Of a stretch of DNA of 64,000 nucleotides, positions 1-8,327 are shown in pieces. Made by a program: the position numbers and the translations under genes. The notes below the pieces were generated by a model that worked only from the letters and a program-made list of their open reading frames with translations, made no database searches and was not told the DNA's origin. The DNA is from SZUA-584 sp040768905 (GTDB taxonomy: Bacteria; Bacillota; Clostridia; Christensenellales; SZUA-584), in the NCBI GenBank assembly GCA_040768905.1, contig JAXGMA010000001.1, positions 1,736,001 to 1,800,000 on the forward strand. Reading direction: 5' to 3'. The stretch's first letter is position 1, and every line of letters begins with the position of its first letter.

Positions 1-2009
1 CTGAACACGATAATGGATTTGTCATTGCCCTCGGGCGACACACATTTGCCCGGTGAAAAGGCTTGGTCTGCCTGCCCCTTTTTGATCCACACGGAAAAGC
101 CGTTTTGTGCCGTTTCTCCTTTCAGGTAGGTGTTTTTCGTACGCGCGCACCAGGCCGATGCGTCTGCGAAAAACCCGGGGTCTGTCGATATGATGTTGAT
201 GACATCGCCGTCCTGCGCATCCTTCATCGCTTCATAGAGTTTGATGACAGGGCCCGGGCATTGGAGCCCGCACGCGTTCACGGTAATGGTCTTCTCGTTT
301 TGTGCTTTCATCGGAATGCTCTTTTCATTTTCCACGGGCTGCTCACCTCCATTGCCCATCGTATAATCCCTGCTCGCAACGCGGTAGGTCGAAAAACCGC
401 CCGCAAGATTGCGCACAGCAAAACCATGCTGTTTCAAGATCCGCGCAGCCGCGTAGGAGCGTATGCCTACAGCGCAGAAAACAATGTATTGCTTTGTGCT
501 GTCCAGCTCGCCAAGCCTTTCGCGCAGGCTGTCAACAGGTATATGCAAACTGCCGGGTACTGTGCCTAAGTCGTATTCTTCAGCCGTCCGAACGTCCAGA
601 AAAACCGCATTCTCCGGCAACTCTGCCAGCTCGCCAAATGTGATGTTCTCAACCAGGCCGGTAAGCAGGTTGTCGGCCGTATAGCCTGCCATATTCACAG
701 GATCTTTGGCGGACGCATACGGCGGCGCGTAACACAGCTCTAACTCCTCTAAGTCATAGACCGTCGCTCCAAAGCGTATGGCTGAAGCGATCACATCGAT
801 GCGTTTGTCAACGCCGTTGTACCCGACTGCCTGTGCGCCGAGTACGCGGCCATCATCTGCGGTAAATATGAGCTTGAGCGCCAGCGGCATGCCGCCCGGA
901 TAATATCCCGCATGGGAGAGCGGATGCAGCACGGTCACCTTGTAATCGGCACCAAGCCGCATGCCTGCGGACTTGAGCTGCCTTTCGCACAGCCCCGTTG
1001 CGGCCACTGTTATGTCAAACACCTTGGCGATGATCGAGCCCTGCGTGCCTTTGTAACTTCTGTTTAAGCCGCAGATGTTATCCGCAGCCATACGCCCCAT
1101 CTTGTTCGCAGGTCCTGCCAGCGGTATCATCATACGCTGTCCGTTGATGTAGTGGGTGACTTCAACGGCATCGCCCACGGCATAAATGGCTTCGTCTTCA
1201 GTACGCAAGCTCTCGTCCACGGCGATCCCGCCGCTTTCGCCTATTTTAAGCCCGCAGCCAGAGGCAAGCTGCGTATTGGGGCGCACCCCGGCTGCGCAGA
1301 TCACGAAGTCCGCATGAACCGTACGGCGATCCGTCGTCACGCTGACATCCTTGCCGGTCTCGTCGATACGTTCAACACATTCAGAGAGCGCCAGCTTGAC
1401 GCCCTTCTCCGCCATATGGCTGTGCAGTATCTGAGCCATTTCATAATCGACCGCGGTCATGACCTGGTCGACCATCTCGATAAGCGTCACATCAAGCCCC
1501 GCATGCACCAGGTTTTCCGCCATTTCAAGTCCGATGAAACCGCCGCCCACCACCACGGCCGTCTTTGCGTTGCTTTGATTGATTTCCCGGATGATCGCGT
1601 CCATATCAGGAATATTCCAAAGCTGCATGACTTTGCTGCTCTCTATGCCCGGTATGGCAGGCATCAGCGGAGAAGAACCGGGGGAAAGCACGAGTTGATC
1701 ATAGCTTTCCTGATACTCCCTGCCGTTGCTCAAAACAGTCACCGTCTTGTTTTTTCTGTCTATGGCCTTAACCTCGCTGTTTGTACGCACATCCACGTTA
1801 AAGCGCGCATGAAAAGATTCCGGCGTCTGAAGAAGCAGATTGTCACGCTGCTCAATGATACCGCCGATATGGTAAGGCAGCCCGCAGTTGGCGAACGATA
1901 TGTATTCGCCCCGCTCAAACATCACGATCTGAGCCTTTTCATCAAGACGTCTTAAGCGCGCTGCACAGCTTGCTCCGCCGGCTACGCCGCCGACAATCAC
2001 TGTTTTCAT
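1..2009 (-). CDS. CoA-disulfide/persulfide reductase fused to rhodanese and TusA domains (3' end outside window)
   Basis: FAD/NAD(P)H-dependent pyridine nucleotide-disulfide oxidoreductase expected to reduce CoA disulfide, CoA-persulfide or polysulfide in the cytoplasm. About 669 codons are visible. Residues 1-450 form the reductase: an N-terminal dinucleotide-binding VGGVAGG loop and the single active-site cysteine of the CoADR/NADH-oxidase class in FANCGLPY (C42). A rhodanese domain follows with the active-site loop CAVGIR (C512), then a TusA-type domain with CxxxCPGP (C580 and C584). The reading frame is still open at base 1; related multidomain proteins end in a DsrE-like domain, which would lie outside. 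The start ATG overlaps the stop of the upstream ferredoxin gene (ATGA), so the two are probably co-translated. Domain identities are clear; the exact sulfur substrate is inferred. Confidence 0.9.
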   Translation of the reverse strand, partial: MKTVIVGGVAGGASCAARLRRLDEKAQIVMFERGEYISFANCGLPYHIGGIIEQRDNLLLQTPESFHARFNVDVRTNSEVKAIDRKNKTVTVLSNGREYQESYDQLVLSPGSSPLMPAIPGIESSKVMQLWNIPDMDAIIREINQSNAKTAVVVGGGFIGLEMAENLVHAGLDVTLIEMVDQVMTAVDYEMAQILHSHMAEKGVKLALSECVERIDETGKDVSVTTDRRTVHADFVICAAGVRPNTQLASGCGLKIGESGGIAVDESLRTEDEAIYAVGDAVEVTHYINGQRMMIPLAGPANKMGRMAADNICGLNRSYKGTQGSIIAKVFDITVAATGLCERQLKSAGMRLGADYKVTVLHPLSHAGYYPGGMPLALKLIFTADDGRVLGAQAVGYNGVDKRIDVIASAIRFGATVYDLEELELCYAPPYASAKDPVNMAGYTADNLLTGLVENITFGELAELPENAVFLDVRTAEEYDLGTVPGSLHIPVDSLRERLGELDSTKQYIVFCAVGIRSYAAARILKQHGFAVRNLAGGFSTYRVASRDYTMGNGGEQPVENEKSIPMKAQNEKTITVNACGLQCPGPVIKLYEAMKDAQDGDVINIISTDPGFFADASAWCARTKNTYLKGETAQNGFSVWIKKGQADQAFSPGKCVSPEGNDKSIIVF

Positions 2010-2203
2010 GATACACTCTCCTCTTCCAATATAAGCGCACCGCGCGGGCAAACGCGCACGCATTTGCCGCATAAGATGCATTTTTCTTCATCCACCGCCG
2101 GTGCTTCCACCGACTGCTGCGAAAGCGCTCCTGCCGGGCAAACGGGCACCGCCGGGCAGGAGTGATCCTGCGGACAGTTTTGAGTCACCACATGAAGCAT
2201 CAT
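2006..2203 (-). CDS. Small ferredoxin-like 4Fe-4S protein, partner of the persulfide reductase
   Basis: 65-residue protein. The C-terminal half has a complete CxxCxxCxxxCP 4Fe-4S motif (C42, C45, C48, C52). The N-terminal half has a degenerate cluster with only three cysteines at wide spacing (C10, C16, C22, the last in CPAGAL), so one normal and one atypical or absent cluster is expected. Likely an electron carrier for the downstream reductase, with which it shares an ATGA overlap. The start was set at the ATG preceded by AGAAGG eight bases upstream; a GTG three codons earlier sits inside the ribosome-binding region and was rejected. Confidence 0.82.
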   Translation of the reverse strand: MMLHVVTQNCPQDHSCPAVPVCPAGALSQQSVEAPAVDEEKCILCGKCVRVCPRGALILEEESVS

Positions 2204-2310
2204 CGTTATCACCTTCTATCATTGCCGAAATTTCGATCTTTTTTTCACAACTATCATATAACGGCAGCCGCCTGCTTTTCCGTGACAATATCACAGTATG
2301 CTAATAACCC

Positions 2311-2343
2311 AAAAAAAGAGGAGCCGCAAAGCCCCTCTTAAAA
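2311..2343 (-). terminator. Rho-independent terminator after the alcohol dehydrogenase gene
   Basis: Read on the minus strand, a 9-bp stem (AAGAGGGGC paired with GCTCCTCTT, one G-U) with a short loop is followed by seven T. It lies ten bases past the stop of the iron-containing dehydrogenase gene and separates it from the ferredoxin/reductase pair. Confidence 0.8.
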
Positions 2344-2352
2344 GTCATTTTT

Positions 2353-3522
2353 CTATTCCGCAAGTTTTAAGATCTGCATGATATCCTCGCTGTTAAGTTT
2401 AACGAAATTTCCCACCGTACCGTCGGAACGGCGTGTGTTTTTGGCTATTCTTTCATAATGCGCCGGGGTGATGCCGATCTCGCCAAGCGTTACCGGCAAC
2501 CCAATGGACCGGAAAAACTCTTTTTGGCGTCGGATCCCCTCAAGCGCCGTTAACTCCAAATCGCCAAAGTCTGCCTCCACGTTCCATACCCGCACTGCAT
2601 ACTGCGCAAACAGAGCCGGATCCTGTTTGCAGACATAGTGCATCCACGCAGGCATAAGTATGGCCAGCCCTGCGCCGTGTGCCACGTCGTTGATACTGCT
2701 GAGTTCATGCTCGATCATATGCGACGCCCAGTCTCCGATACGGCCGGTGTTCAAAAGATTGTTGTGCGCGACCGTGCCTGCCCACATGATCTCTGCGCGT
2801 GCATCATAATCATTGGGATCCTGCAGCACTTTTTGCGTGTTCCGGATCACAGTTTTTAATGTGGCTTCGCAAAGCCTGTCTGTCAGCTCAACGTTTTTGA
2901 CACGCGTAAAATACCTTTCGGCAATGTGCGCGATGATATCGGATGCACCGCACGCCGTCTGGTAAGGCGGCAGTGAAAATGTCAGCTCAGGGTTTAAAAT
3001 CGCAAACTGCGGCTGCAGCATCTCATGGTTGAATGCCCTTTTGTTATTATTGTCAGAATCATCGCTGATCACGGAACCCACGCTTGCTTCACTGCCTGCA
3101 GCCGGTATGGTCAGCACCACACCGACGCCCAGTACCTCCGTCGGCTGCACCCCTCTCACATACATATCCCAGATGTCACCGTCATACGGCACGCCGGCCG
3201 CGATGGCTTTGGCTGAGTCGATCACGCTGCCGCCGCCCACTGCCAAAATAAAATCCACGCCGTTTTCCCTGCACAGAGCAATGCCCTCACGCACAAGAGA
3301 CAAACGCGGATTTGGCATCACGCCGGGAAGCTCAATAAAAGCAACGTTTTCCTTCTTGAGAGAATTTGTCACCTGCTGGTACAGCCCGGACTTTTTTATA
3401 TGGCCGCTGCCATAATGCAAAAGCACTTTTTTAGCATGTTTTTTTGTCAGTTCACCCACGTTATTTTGCGATTCTCTGCCGAATACGATCCTTGTCCTGT
3501 TATAAAATTCAAAATTTTGCAT
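2353..3522 (-). CDS. Iron-containing alcohol dehydrogenase, butanol dehydrogenase type
   Basis: 389-residue NAD(P)H-dependent group III alcohol dehydrogenase of the BdhA/YqhD branch, reducing aldehydes to alcohols (for example butyraldehyde to butanol). The nucleotide-binding GGGS motif is at 96-99 followed by D102. The four metal ligands of the family are all present with the usual spacing: D195, H199, H268 and H282. Length is normal. An upstream in-frame extension was rejected because ATG at 3522 has a good AGAGGGAG ribosome-binding site six bases away. It has its own promoter and terminator, so it is a single-gene unit. Substrate preference cannot be read from sequence. Confidence 0.93.
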   Translation of the reverse strand: MQNFEFYNRTRIVFGRESQNNVGELTKKHAKKVLLHYGSGHIKKSGLYQQVTNSLKKENVAFIELPGVMPNPRLSLVREGIALCRENGVDFILAVGGGSVIDSAKAIAAGVPYDGDIWDMYVRGVQPTEVLGVGVVLTIPAAGSEASVGSVISDDSDNNNKRAFNHEMLQPQFAILNPELTFSLPPYQTACGASDIIAHIAERYFTRVKNVELTDRLCEATLKTVIRNTQKVLQDPNDYDARAEIMWAGTVAHNNLLNTGRIGDWASHMIEHELSSINDVAHGAGLAILMPAWMHYVCKQDPALFAQYAVRVWNVEADFGDLELTALEGIRRQKEFFRSIGLPVTLGEIGITPAHYERIAKNTRRSDGTVGNFVKLNSEDIMQILKLAE

Positions 3523-3580
3523 TTTTTCTCCCTCTTTTTCTTTTACTCTTGTTTTTAAGCACATTAGAGCATGTGATACT

Positions 3581-3610
3581 ATCATACAAAAAATTAGCTG
3601 ACTAAAGCAA
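3581..3610 (-). promoter_or_regulatory. Probable sigma-A promoter of the alcohol dehydrogenase gene
   Basis: On the minus strand TTGCTT, an 18-base spacer and TATGAT (5/6 to the -10 consensus), about 60 bases upstream of the start codon. The -35 box is weak. The site sits in the leader between two divergent genes. Confidence 0.5.
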
Positions 3611-3674
3611 CATGTTTCCGCAAAAAATATCAATGCAGGCTCATAAAAAAAGATACGGAAAGGAGGCGTAAGGA

Positions 3675-3896
3675 TTGGCATCCAAAAATCGAAAGTACGG
3701 CCCCGATCATCCGTGGACAAAATTCAAATTTGAATGCGCGGATGAACTTGGGCTGACGCAGTACTGCAAAGAGAATAATGATGAATATAAAGGCGATCTT
3801 CCAAGCCGCGTCAACGGACAGCAAGGCGGACCGATAGGCGGCGAAATGGTCAAGCGTATGATCGCGATGGCCAAACAACAAAAAGGGATCGTTTAA
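3675..3896 (+). CDS. Alpha/beta-type small acid-soluble spore protein (SASP)
   Basis: 73-residue DNA-binding spore protein that coats and protects spore-core DNA and is degraded at germination. The C-terminal half carries the SASP signature SRVNGQQGG followed by GGEMVKRMIAMAKQQ, corresponding to the second helix of the family; the N-terminal half has the first helix around KFECADELGL. The insert between helices (QYCKENNDEYKGD) is longer and more polar than in the Bacillus SspA group. Translation starts at TTG, eight bases after a perfect AGGAGG. Expected to be transcribed by sigma-G in the forespore, but no unambiguous sigma-G promoter was recognised upstream. This gene is the evidence for endospore formation. 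Confidence 0.87.
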   Translation: MASKNRKYGPDHPWTKFKFECADELGLTQYCKENNDEYKGDLPSRVNGQQGGPIGGEMVKRMIAMAKQQKGIV

Positions 3897-3909
3897 GCGC
3901 CGTCAATTG

Positions 3910-3933
3910 CACCCCTTGATGGGGTGTTTTTTT
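3910..3933 (+). terminator. Rho-independent terminator of the SASP gene
   Basis: Six-bp stem CACCCC/GGGGTG with a 5-base loop followed by seven T. The T-run itself provides the reverse-complement of the fliY stop codon, so the two convergent genes meet inside the terminator. Confidence 0.88.
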
Positions 3934-5026
3934 ATGGGTTTTTTATTTGATCGCTTGAGGTGATCTCCGTAATGCGTACGCCGTAGTTATCGTCAATGAC
4001 CACCACTTCGCCCCGTGCAAACAACTTCCCGTTAACAAGCACGTCAACCATTTCTCCTGCAAGACGGTCAAGGACGATGACTGAGCCCCGGCCAAACTCC
4101 AGAATATCTTTGATGCTTTTTTTTGTTTTTCCGAGTACGACTGTGACTTGCAAAGGCACATCAATGATAAGATCGATGTTGGACCTGCCAATCTGCGGGG
4201 ACAATATTGAATAATCATCGCTTTTTTCATTAAAGGACTGAAATTTTACATCCTTTAACGCTACTTTTTCTTCATTGTTTTCATTCGACATAAACTGTAC
4301 TTCCCTTTTTTGTTCAAGCTGCCGGGCAGCGCTCAATGGCTGGCTGGCCGGCTTGTTTCCAGGCGCAGCGCCGCCTTTATCCGGAAATGTCTTTTGTTCC
4401 ATCTCTTTCTCAATAAGCGTTGCTGCCAGCTCTTTTCCAAAACCGCAGGTCATGATCTGAAGTAAATTGCTGCTCAGCAACCCTTCAATGTCCAGCTTGA
4501 AGCTTGTTTTTATCATCAACTCTGCGTTTTGGCTTTTTATTTCGCTTGTCGGTGTCAGTTCGCGGATCACCGGCGGAGCAATATTCACACCCACGTGTAA
4601 AATATCAGCAAGCGCGGTTGAAGAAGACCCTACCATTTGGTTCATGACTTCACTGATAGCGCTCAAATACAGTTCTTCCACACCTTCTGAACTGCCGATC
4701 AACACCTCTGTGATGGCCAGCGCGTCTTCCTTTTTGATAAGAAAAATGCTTTTGCCATCAAGCCCTTTTGTATAAGCAACTTCAGTAGCCACCACAGGAC
4801 GCTCATATTCATTAAGATACTCTTCACCCTTTACAATGCTCACTCTCGGCGTAGTGATGGTGACGCGCCTGCAAAGCAGCTGGGAAAGCGTGGTCGCTGA
4901 CGTTCCCATGCAAATATTCCCGATCTCGCCGATCGCATCTTTTTCATGTTCTGTGAGTATCTGTGTATCGTTTATTACGGCATTGGCCTGTTCCGCTGCT
5001 TCCCTGTTTTCAAACGTCTGGTTCAT
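3932..5026 (-). CDS. fliY: Flagellar switch protein FliY (CheC-like phosphatase plus FliN domain)
   Basis: 364-residue C-ring protein that both forms the lower switch ring and dephosphorylates CheY-P. Residues 25-220 are CheC-like with two active-site motifs: E34/N37 with P60, and E126/N129 with P151 or P152. A polar linker (about 220-280) leads to a SpoA/FliN domain (about 285-360) beginning LIIDVPLQVTVVLG. The very N-terminus has a short segment like the CheY-P binding peptide of Bacillus FliY. It is the last gene of the fliF-fliY block; its start overlaps the end of fliM by 17 bases with GGAGA nine bases upstream of ATG. Confidence 0.95.
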   Translation of the reverse strand: MNQTFENREAAEQANAVINDTQILTEHEKDAIGEIGNICMGTSATTLSQLLCRRVTITTPRVSIVKGEEYLNEYERPVVATEVAYTKGLDGKSIFLIKKEDALAITEVLIGSSEGVEELYLSAISEVMNQMVGSSSTALADILHVGVNIAPPVIRELTPTSEIKSQNAELMIKTSFKLDIEGLLSSNLLQIMTCGFGKELAATLIEKEMEQKTFPDKGGAAPGNKPASQPLSAARQLEQKREVQFMSNENNEEKVALKDVKFQSFNEKSDDYSILSPQIGRSNIDLIIDVPLQVTVVLGKTKKSIKDILEFGRGSVIVLDRLAGEMVDVLVNGKLFARGEVVVIDDNYGVRITEITSSDQIKNP

Positions 5027-6011
5027 TTTGAGTATTCTCCTTCAGTATATCCGTCACTTTTATCGCGTAGTTTGAACCGTGCATACCGATAAAACCTTTG
5101 AATTTCGGCATATGTTCAATATTGACGGTGACAGGCGTATCAATAGTATGGTCAATCCTGATCACATCGCCGACCTGTGTACCCATAATCTCCTTGACCG
5201 TTGCATCCACATCATTAAAAACAGCCTTCAATGAAAGCGTCACAGCAGAGAGCCCCTGCTTTAACTCTTTCGTCAGCCCGCCTTTCTGGCTGAAACTGTG
5301 TTCCGCATACCATGTCTTCATGACCAGTTTCTTTGCTATGGGCTGCACAGCCACATTGGGTATACAGATATTGATAATATCCGAAACATTGCCTATTTTC
5401 ACATTCATCGTGATAATCGCAATGGGTTCGTTGGCAGATACGATCTGTACATATTGCGAACTGGTCTCGATTCTGTCCAGCTGGACGCTGATTTTGTTGA
5501 TGCGGTCCCATGCCTCGCTCATCAGCGACAGCACTTTTCTTATCACGCGCTCTATGATAGACAGTTCTATCTCGGTAAATGTTTTATCGAGCGCCGAAAC
5601 TTCGCCTGTTCCACCTAAAAGCCGGCTTATGATCTCGTATGCGATAGCCGATGAGATCACAAACAGCGAAGACCCCTGAAGCGGCGGCATATTGATGATC
5701 GATACAACCACGGGCGAAGGCATGGAGTTGCTCAGCTCTGAAAACGTCTGCTCTTCGATCGACAACACCTCAACTTCGCACAGCGTACGCAGCGTACCGG
5801 AAAAGTAGGTGGACAACCTACTGGCGTAGTTGTCATATATGAAATGCAGCGTTCTTATCTGTTCCTTTGAAAACTTGTTGGCGGTGCGAAAATCGTATGG
5901 TTTAGCTGCCGACGGATCCTCGACCATAAGATCCTCAAGCTGCGTATCTTTCCCTGAAGTCAGTACGCTCAAGAGTTCATCAATTTCATTTTGAGATAAA
6001 ATGTTTGCCAA
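5010..6011 (-). CDS. fliM: Flagellar motor switch protein FliM
   Basis: 333-residue C-ring protein linking FliG to FliY. The N-terminal LSQNEIDELL peptide is the conserved CheY-P docking segment; the middle domain (about 40-230) is CheC-like without phosphatase residues; the C-terminal SpoA domain ends with FIGMHGSNYAIKV. Length matches the family. Translation starts at TTG (6011) with GGAGTGAT about nine bases upstream; there is no closer ATG that would keep the docking peptide. Confidence 0.96.
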   Translation of the reverse strand: MANILSQNEIDELLSVLTSGKDTQLEDLMVEDPSAAKPYDFRTANKFSKEQIRTLHFIYDNYASRLSTYFSGTLRTLCEVEVLSIEEQTFSELSNSMPSPVVVSIINMPPLQGSSLFVISSAIAYEIISRLLGGTGEVSALDKTFTEIELSIIERVIRKVLSLMSEAWDRINKISVQLDRIETSSQYVQIVSANEPIAIITMNVKIGNVSDIINICIPNVAVQPIAKKLVMKTWYAEHSFSQKGGLTKELKQGLSAVTLSLKAVFNDVDATVKEIMGTQVGDVIRIDHTIDTPVTVNIEHMPKFKGFIGMHGSNYAIKVTDILKENTQNEPDV

Positions 6012-6034
6012 TTTTTATCACTCCGGGTGTGAAT

Positions 6035-6433
6035 TTACTGTATGACATAGTCATTAAAATAGATCGTTTCTATATAGTCAAGCCCCATCCTGCTGCTTAT
6101 AATTTCAACGATTTCGGCACGCAGCTGCTCGTCTATTCCTTCACTTCGCAGATCCTCCTCTGTCCGGCTGCGCAGCGTAAATACGATGTTGTCCCTCAAG
6201 ATGTGGTTATGTTCAGTCAGGTATTCCTTCGCGCCTGACGGATCGGTCGTTCTTATCTCCATCACGATGGTGGTTTTTAGAAGACGGGCGCTGTCCTTGA
6301 TGTTTGTGACAAAATAGTCGCCGGGCACATAAAAGATCGTTTCGGCCTCAGGCGGCGGCGCAAGAAACATCAAATAAACGGCACCTCCCGCAACAACCAA
6401 TGCCACTATGATGATAATGATGATCTTTTTCAT
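6035..6433 (-). CDS. fliL: Flagellar basal-body protein FliL
   Basis: 132-residue membrane protein associated with the stator and basal body. One transmembrane helix near the N-terminus (residues 4-25) is followed by a periplasmic/extracytoplasmic domain with the conserved FYVPGDYFVTNIKDS segment and a C-terminal DYIETIYFNDYVIQ end typical of FliL. Lies between motB and fliM with short gaps, in the same transcription unit. Confidence 0.92.
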   Translation of the reverse strand: MKKIIIIIIVALVVAGGAVYLMFLAPPPEAETIFYVPGDYFVTNIKDSARLLKTTIVMEIRTTDPSGAKEYLTEHNHILRDNIVFTLRSRTEEDLRSEGIDEQLRAEIVEIISSRMGLDYIETIYFNDYVIQ

Positions 6434-6444
6434 AGCTGATACCT

Positions 6445-7227
6445 CTACTCTATGAGTATGCTTTCCAGCACAAAGTCTACCCGTCGGTTTTTTGCCCTGC
6501 CTGCCGCTGTCTTGTTTGTGTCCACCGGCTGGTATTCACCGTAACCGACGGACATCATCTTTGCCGGCTCAATATTCATGATATTCAGTATATACCTAAC
6601 CACCACGAGCGCCCTCGAAGCGGAGAGCTCCCAGTTATCAGGAAACTTTGCCGTGCGGATGGGCCTGTCGTCCGTGTGCCCTTCAACGCGGATTTTGCGT
6701 ATGAGTTCCGTGTACTCTTCAATGATACTGCATATCTCGCGCAGTATCATCTTGGCATCGCTCTTGAGAATATCCTTACCCGAATCAAAAAGAGCCGAAT
6801 CAGACATGCGAATCAGTATCGCATCTTCCTCTTTTTCCACGTTGAGCAAAAACTCTAACTTATTCTCTTTGATATGCTCCTTGATCCTTGCATATAGTTC
6901 GTCGAACTTTTCCTTGAGCTCATCCACATTGAGAATCTGTTCCTCTGCCGGCGCCGGCGTCGGCATAGGCGTCGGCTGGGGTATCTGTGAGAGCTCATCC
7001 TTAAGGATATCGCCGCGTGTATCGCCTGGATCAATGGCTTTGATGGCCACAAACGGCGTGCCTGAAAGCGAGCTGACGATCTCTTCCCATTTTTGCGCAT
7101 CGATCGTCGAGAAAGAGAACAGCAGCACGAAAAAAGTCAGCAGCAGTGTGACCATGTCGCCGTAAGTATTCATCCACGCCGGAGCCCCTTCTTCCTGCGG
7201 TGGTTCCGGTTTTTTTCGGAATCTCAC
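6445..7227 (-). CDS. motB: Flagellar stator protein MotB
   Basis: 260-residue ion-channel stator subunit. The essential channel aspartate is D24 at the cytoplasmic edge of the single transmembrane helix (YGDMVTLLLTFFVLLFSF). A Pro/Thr/Ala-rich plug and linker region (about 80-100) precedes the OmpA-like peptidoglycan-binding domain with GHTDDRPI at 183-190 and the NRRV/NRRVDF end. Start is GTG at 7227 with AAGGAGC seven bases upstream. Co-operonic with motA (11-base gap). Whether protons or sodium drive it cannot be decided from sequence alone. Confidence 0.95.
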   Translation of the reverse strand: MRFRKKPEPPQEEGAPAWMNTYGDMVTLLLTFFVLLFSFSTIDAQKWEEIVSSLSGTPFVAIKAIDPGDTRGDILKDELSQIPQPTPMPTPAPAEEQILNVDELKEKFDELYARIKEHIKENKLEFLLNVEKEEDAILIRMSDSALFDSGKDILKSDAKMILREICSIIEEYTELIRKIRVEGHTDDRPIRTAKFPDNWELSASRALVVVRYILNIMNIEPAKMMSVGYGEYQPVDTNKTAAGRAKNRRVDFVLESILIE

Positions 7228-7238
7228 GATAATGCTCC

Positions 7239-8033
7239 TTATTCAACGATCTCGCTGACTTCTTTTTTCGCCTCATCATTGTTTCTGACCTCACGGCGTG
7301 CGATGAATGAAGTCAGTTTATCTTTAATGATGCGCGGGTTCTCGCCGTCCTGTATAGACAAAAGGCCTTCCATGTACAGTTCTTTCTGAAGGTTTTCACT
7401 TTCGCTTTGGGCTTTTAATTTCTTTGCGATCGGCGTGAAAACAAGATTGGCAAGGACGATGCCGTAGAACGTGGTGATAAGGGCTGTCGCCATGCCCGGG
7501 CCAAGCGCGTCCACATTGCTTAAATCCTTGAGCATGTTGATCAATCCGATCAGCGTTCCGATCATGCCAAACGCCGGCGAATAGCTCGCCATGCTCTGTA
7601 CGATGGACTGCCCCTGCGCATGCCGCTCCTGTATGAACGATATTTCCGTCTGGAGTATGCTTTTGACAAGCTCTGTATCCGCCCCGTCCACGATAAGCAT
7701 GATGCCCTTCTTTAAAAAAGGGCTGTCGATCTCCTCCATAGCATCTTCTAGTGCCAGCAGGCCTTCGCGCCGCGCGATGTTGGCGATCTGTATCACAAGT
7801 TCGATATCCACGTTGAGATCCACAGGCTTTTTCTTAAAAGCATTTATGTATACGGTTTTCAGCGATTTGAGCATTTTACCCGGATACGATACGATGGTGG
7901 ACGCAATCGTGCCGCCGATAACGATAAAAGCGGACGGCAGATGCGCAAACGACAAGACATTGCCGTCAATCGAAATGGCAATGGCTATACACGCAAATCC
8001 AAGAACGATGCCCAATAGCGTTGTCTTTTCCAC
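7239..8033 (-). CDS. motA: Flagellar stator protein MotA
   Basis: 264-residue four-helix membrane protein that forms the MotA5MotB2 stator and pushes on FliG. Two N-terminal helices, a large cytoplasmic loop with the charged segment AFKKKPVDLN and RREGLLALEDAMEE, and two C-terminal helices with the conserved PAFGMIGTLIGLINML and TFYGIVLANLVFTPIAKKL stretches. Start is GTG at 8033 with AAAGGAG close upstream. Embedded between flbD and motB in the main flagellar unit, an arrangement common in Clostridia. Confidence 0.95.
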   Translation of the reverse strand: MEKTTLLGIVLGFACIAIAISIDGNVLSFAHLPSAFIVIGGTIASTIVSYPGKMLKSLKTVYINAFKKKPVDLNVDIELVIQIANIARREGLLALEDAMEEIDSPFLKKGIMLIVDGADTELVKSILQTEISFIQERHAQGQSIVQSMASYSPAFGMIGTLIGLINMLKDLSNVDALGPGMATALITTFYGIVLANLVFTPIAKKLKAQSESENLQKELYMEGLLSIQDGENPRIIKDKLTSFIARREVRNNDEAKKEVSEIVE

Positions 8034-8045
8034 ACAGATACTCCT

Positions 8046-8252
8046 TTAGTCCTGCTTTTTCTCCATGCTCGTGCCCAAAATCTTGCGCTTATAGCCTATG
8101 ATCAGCTTTTGGAGATCAGCTGTCGTCTCCGAGACGACAAGTTTTCTGCCCGACACCATAGAGATCACCGTGTTGGGCGTTTCTTCTGCAAACTCAATGA
8201 GTTCACAATTGATCAAAAACTCCTGGTTGTTCAAACGATGTACACGGATCAT
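8046..8252 (-). CDS. flbD: FlbD-family small flagellar protein
   Basis: 68-residue protein of the SwrD/FlbD family found between flgE and motA in Bacillota; in Bacillus its homologue (SwrD) increases motor power. The family start IRVHRLNNQEFLINCELIE and the VSGRKLVVSET segment are present. Two ATGs compete: 8258 (four bases after AGGAGG) and 8252 (ten bases after); 8252 gives the canonical N-terminus. A strong hairpin lies immediately upstream, between flgE and this gene. Confidence 0.85.
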   Translation of the reverse strand: MIRVHRLNNQEFLINCELIEFAEETPNTVISMVSGRKLVVSETTADLQKLIIGYKRKILGTSMEKKQD

Positions 8253-8277
8253 GCCCATCTTCCCTCCTGCGGTTATA

Positions 8278-8313
8278 CGGCATGGGCGCAGCGCAATCGC
8301 TGCGCCCATGCCG
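8278..8313 (-). other. Perfect 16-bp inverted repeat between flgE and flbD
   Basis: Arms 8278-8293 and 8298-8313 are exact reverse complements, GC-rich, with a 4-base loop. There is no T-run on either side, so it is not a standard terminator. It starts 15 bases before the flgE stop is reached on the minus-strand transcript's downstream side and ends about 25 bases before the flbD ribosome-binding site. Possible roles: processing/stability element that lowers expression of flbD-motAB relative to hook genes, or a REP-like element. Confidence 0.7.
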
Positions 8314-8327
8314 ACTTTTCATAGCCT

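Noticed and set aside
1152..1955. 267-codon open frame on the plus strand
   Set aside because: Antisense to the reductase gene, whose domains and catalytic residues are clear on the minus strand.
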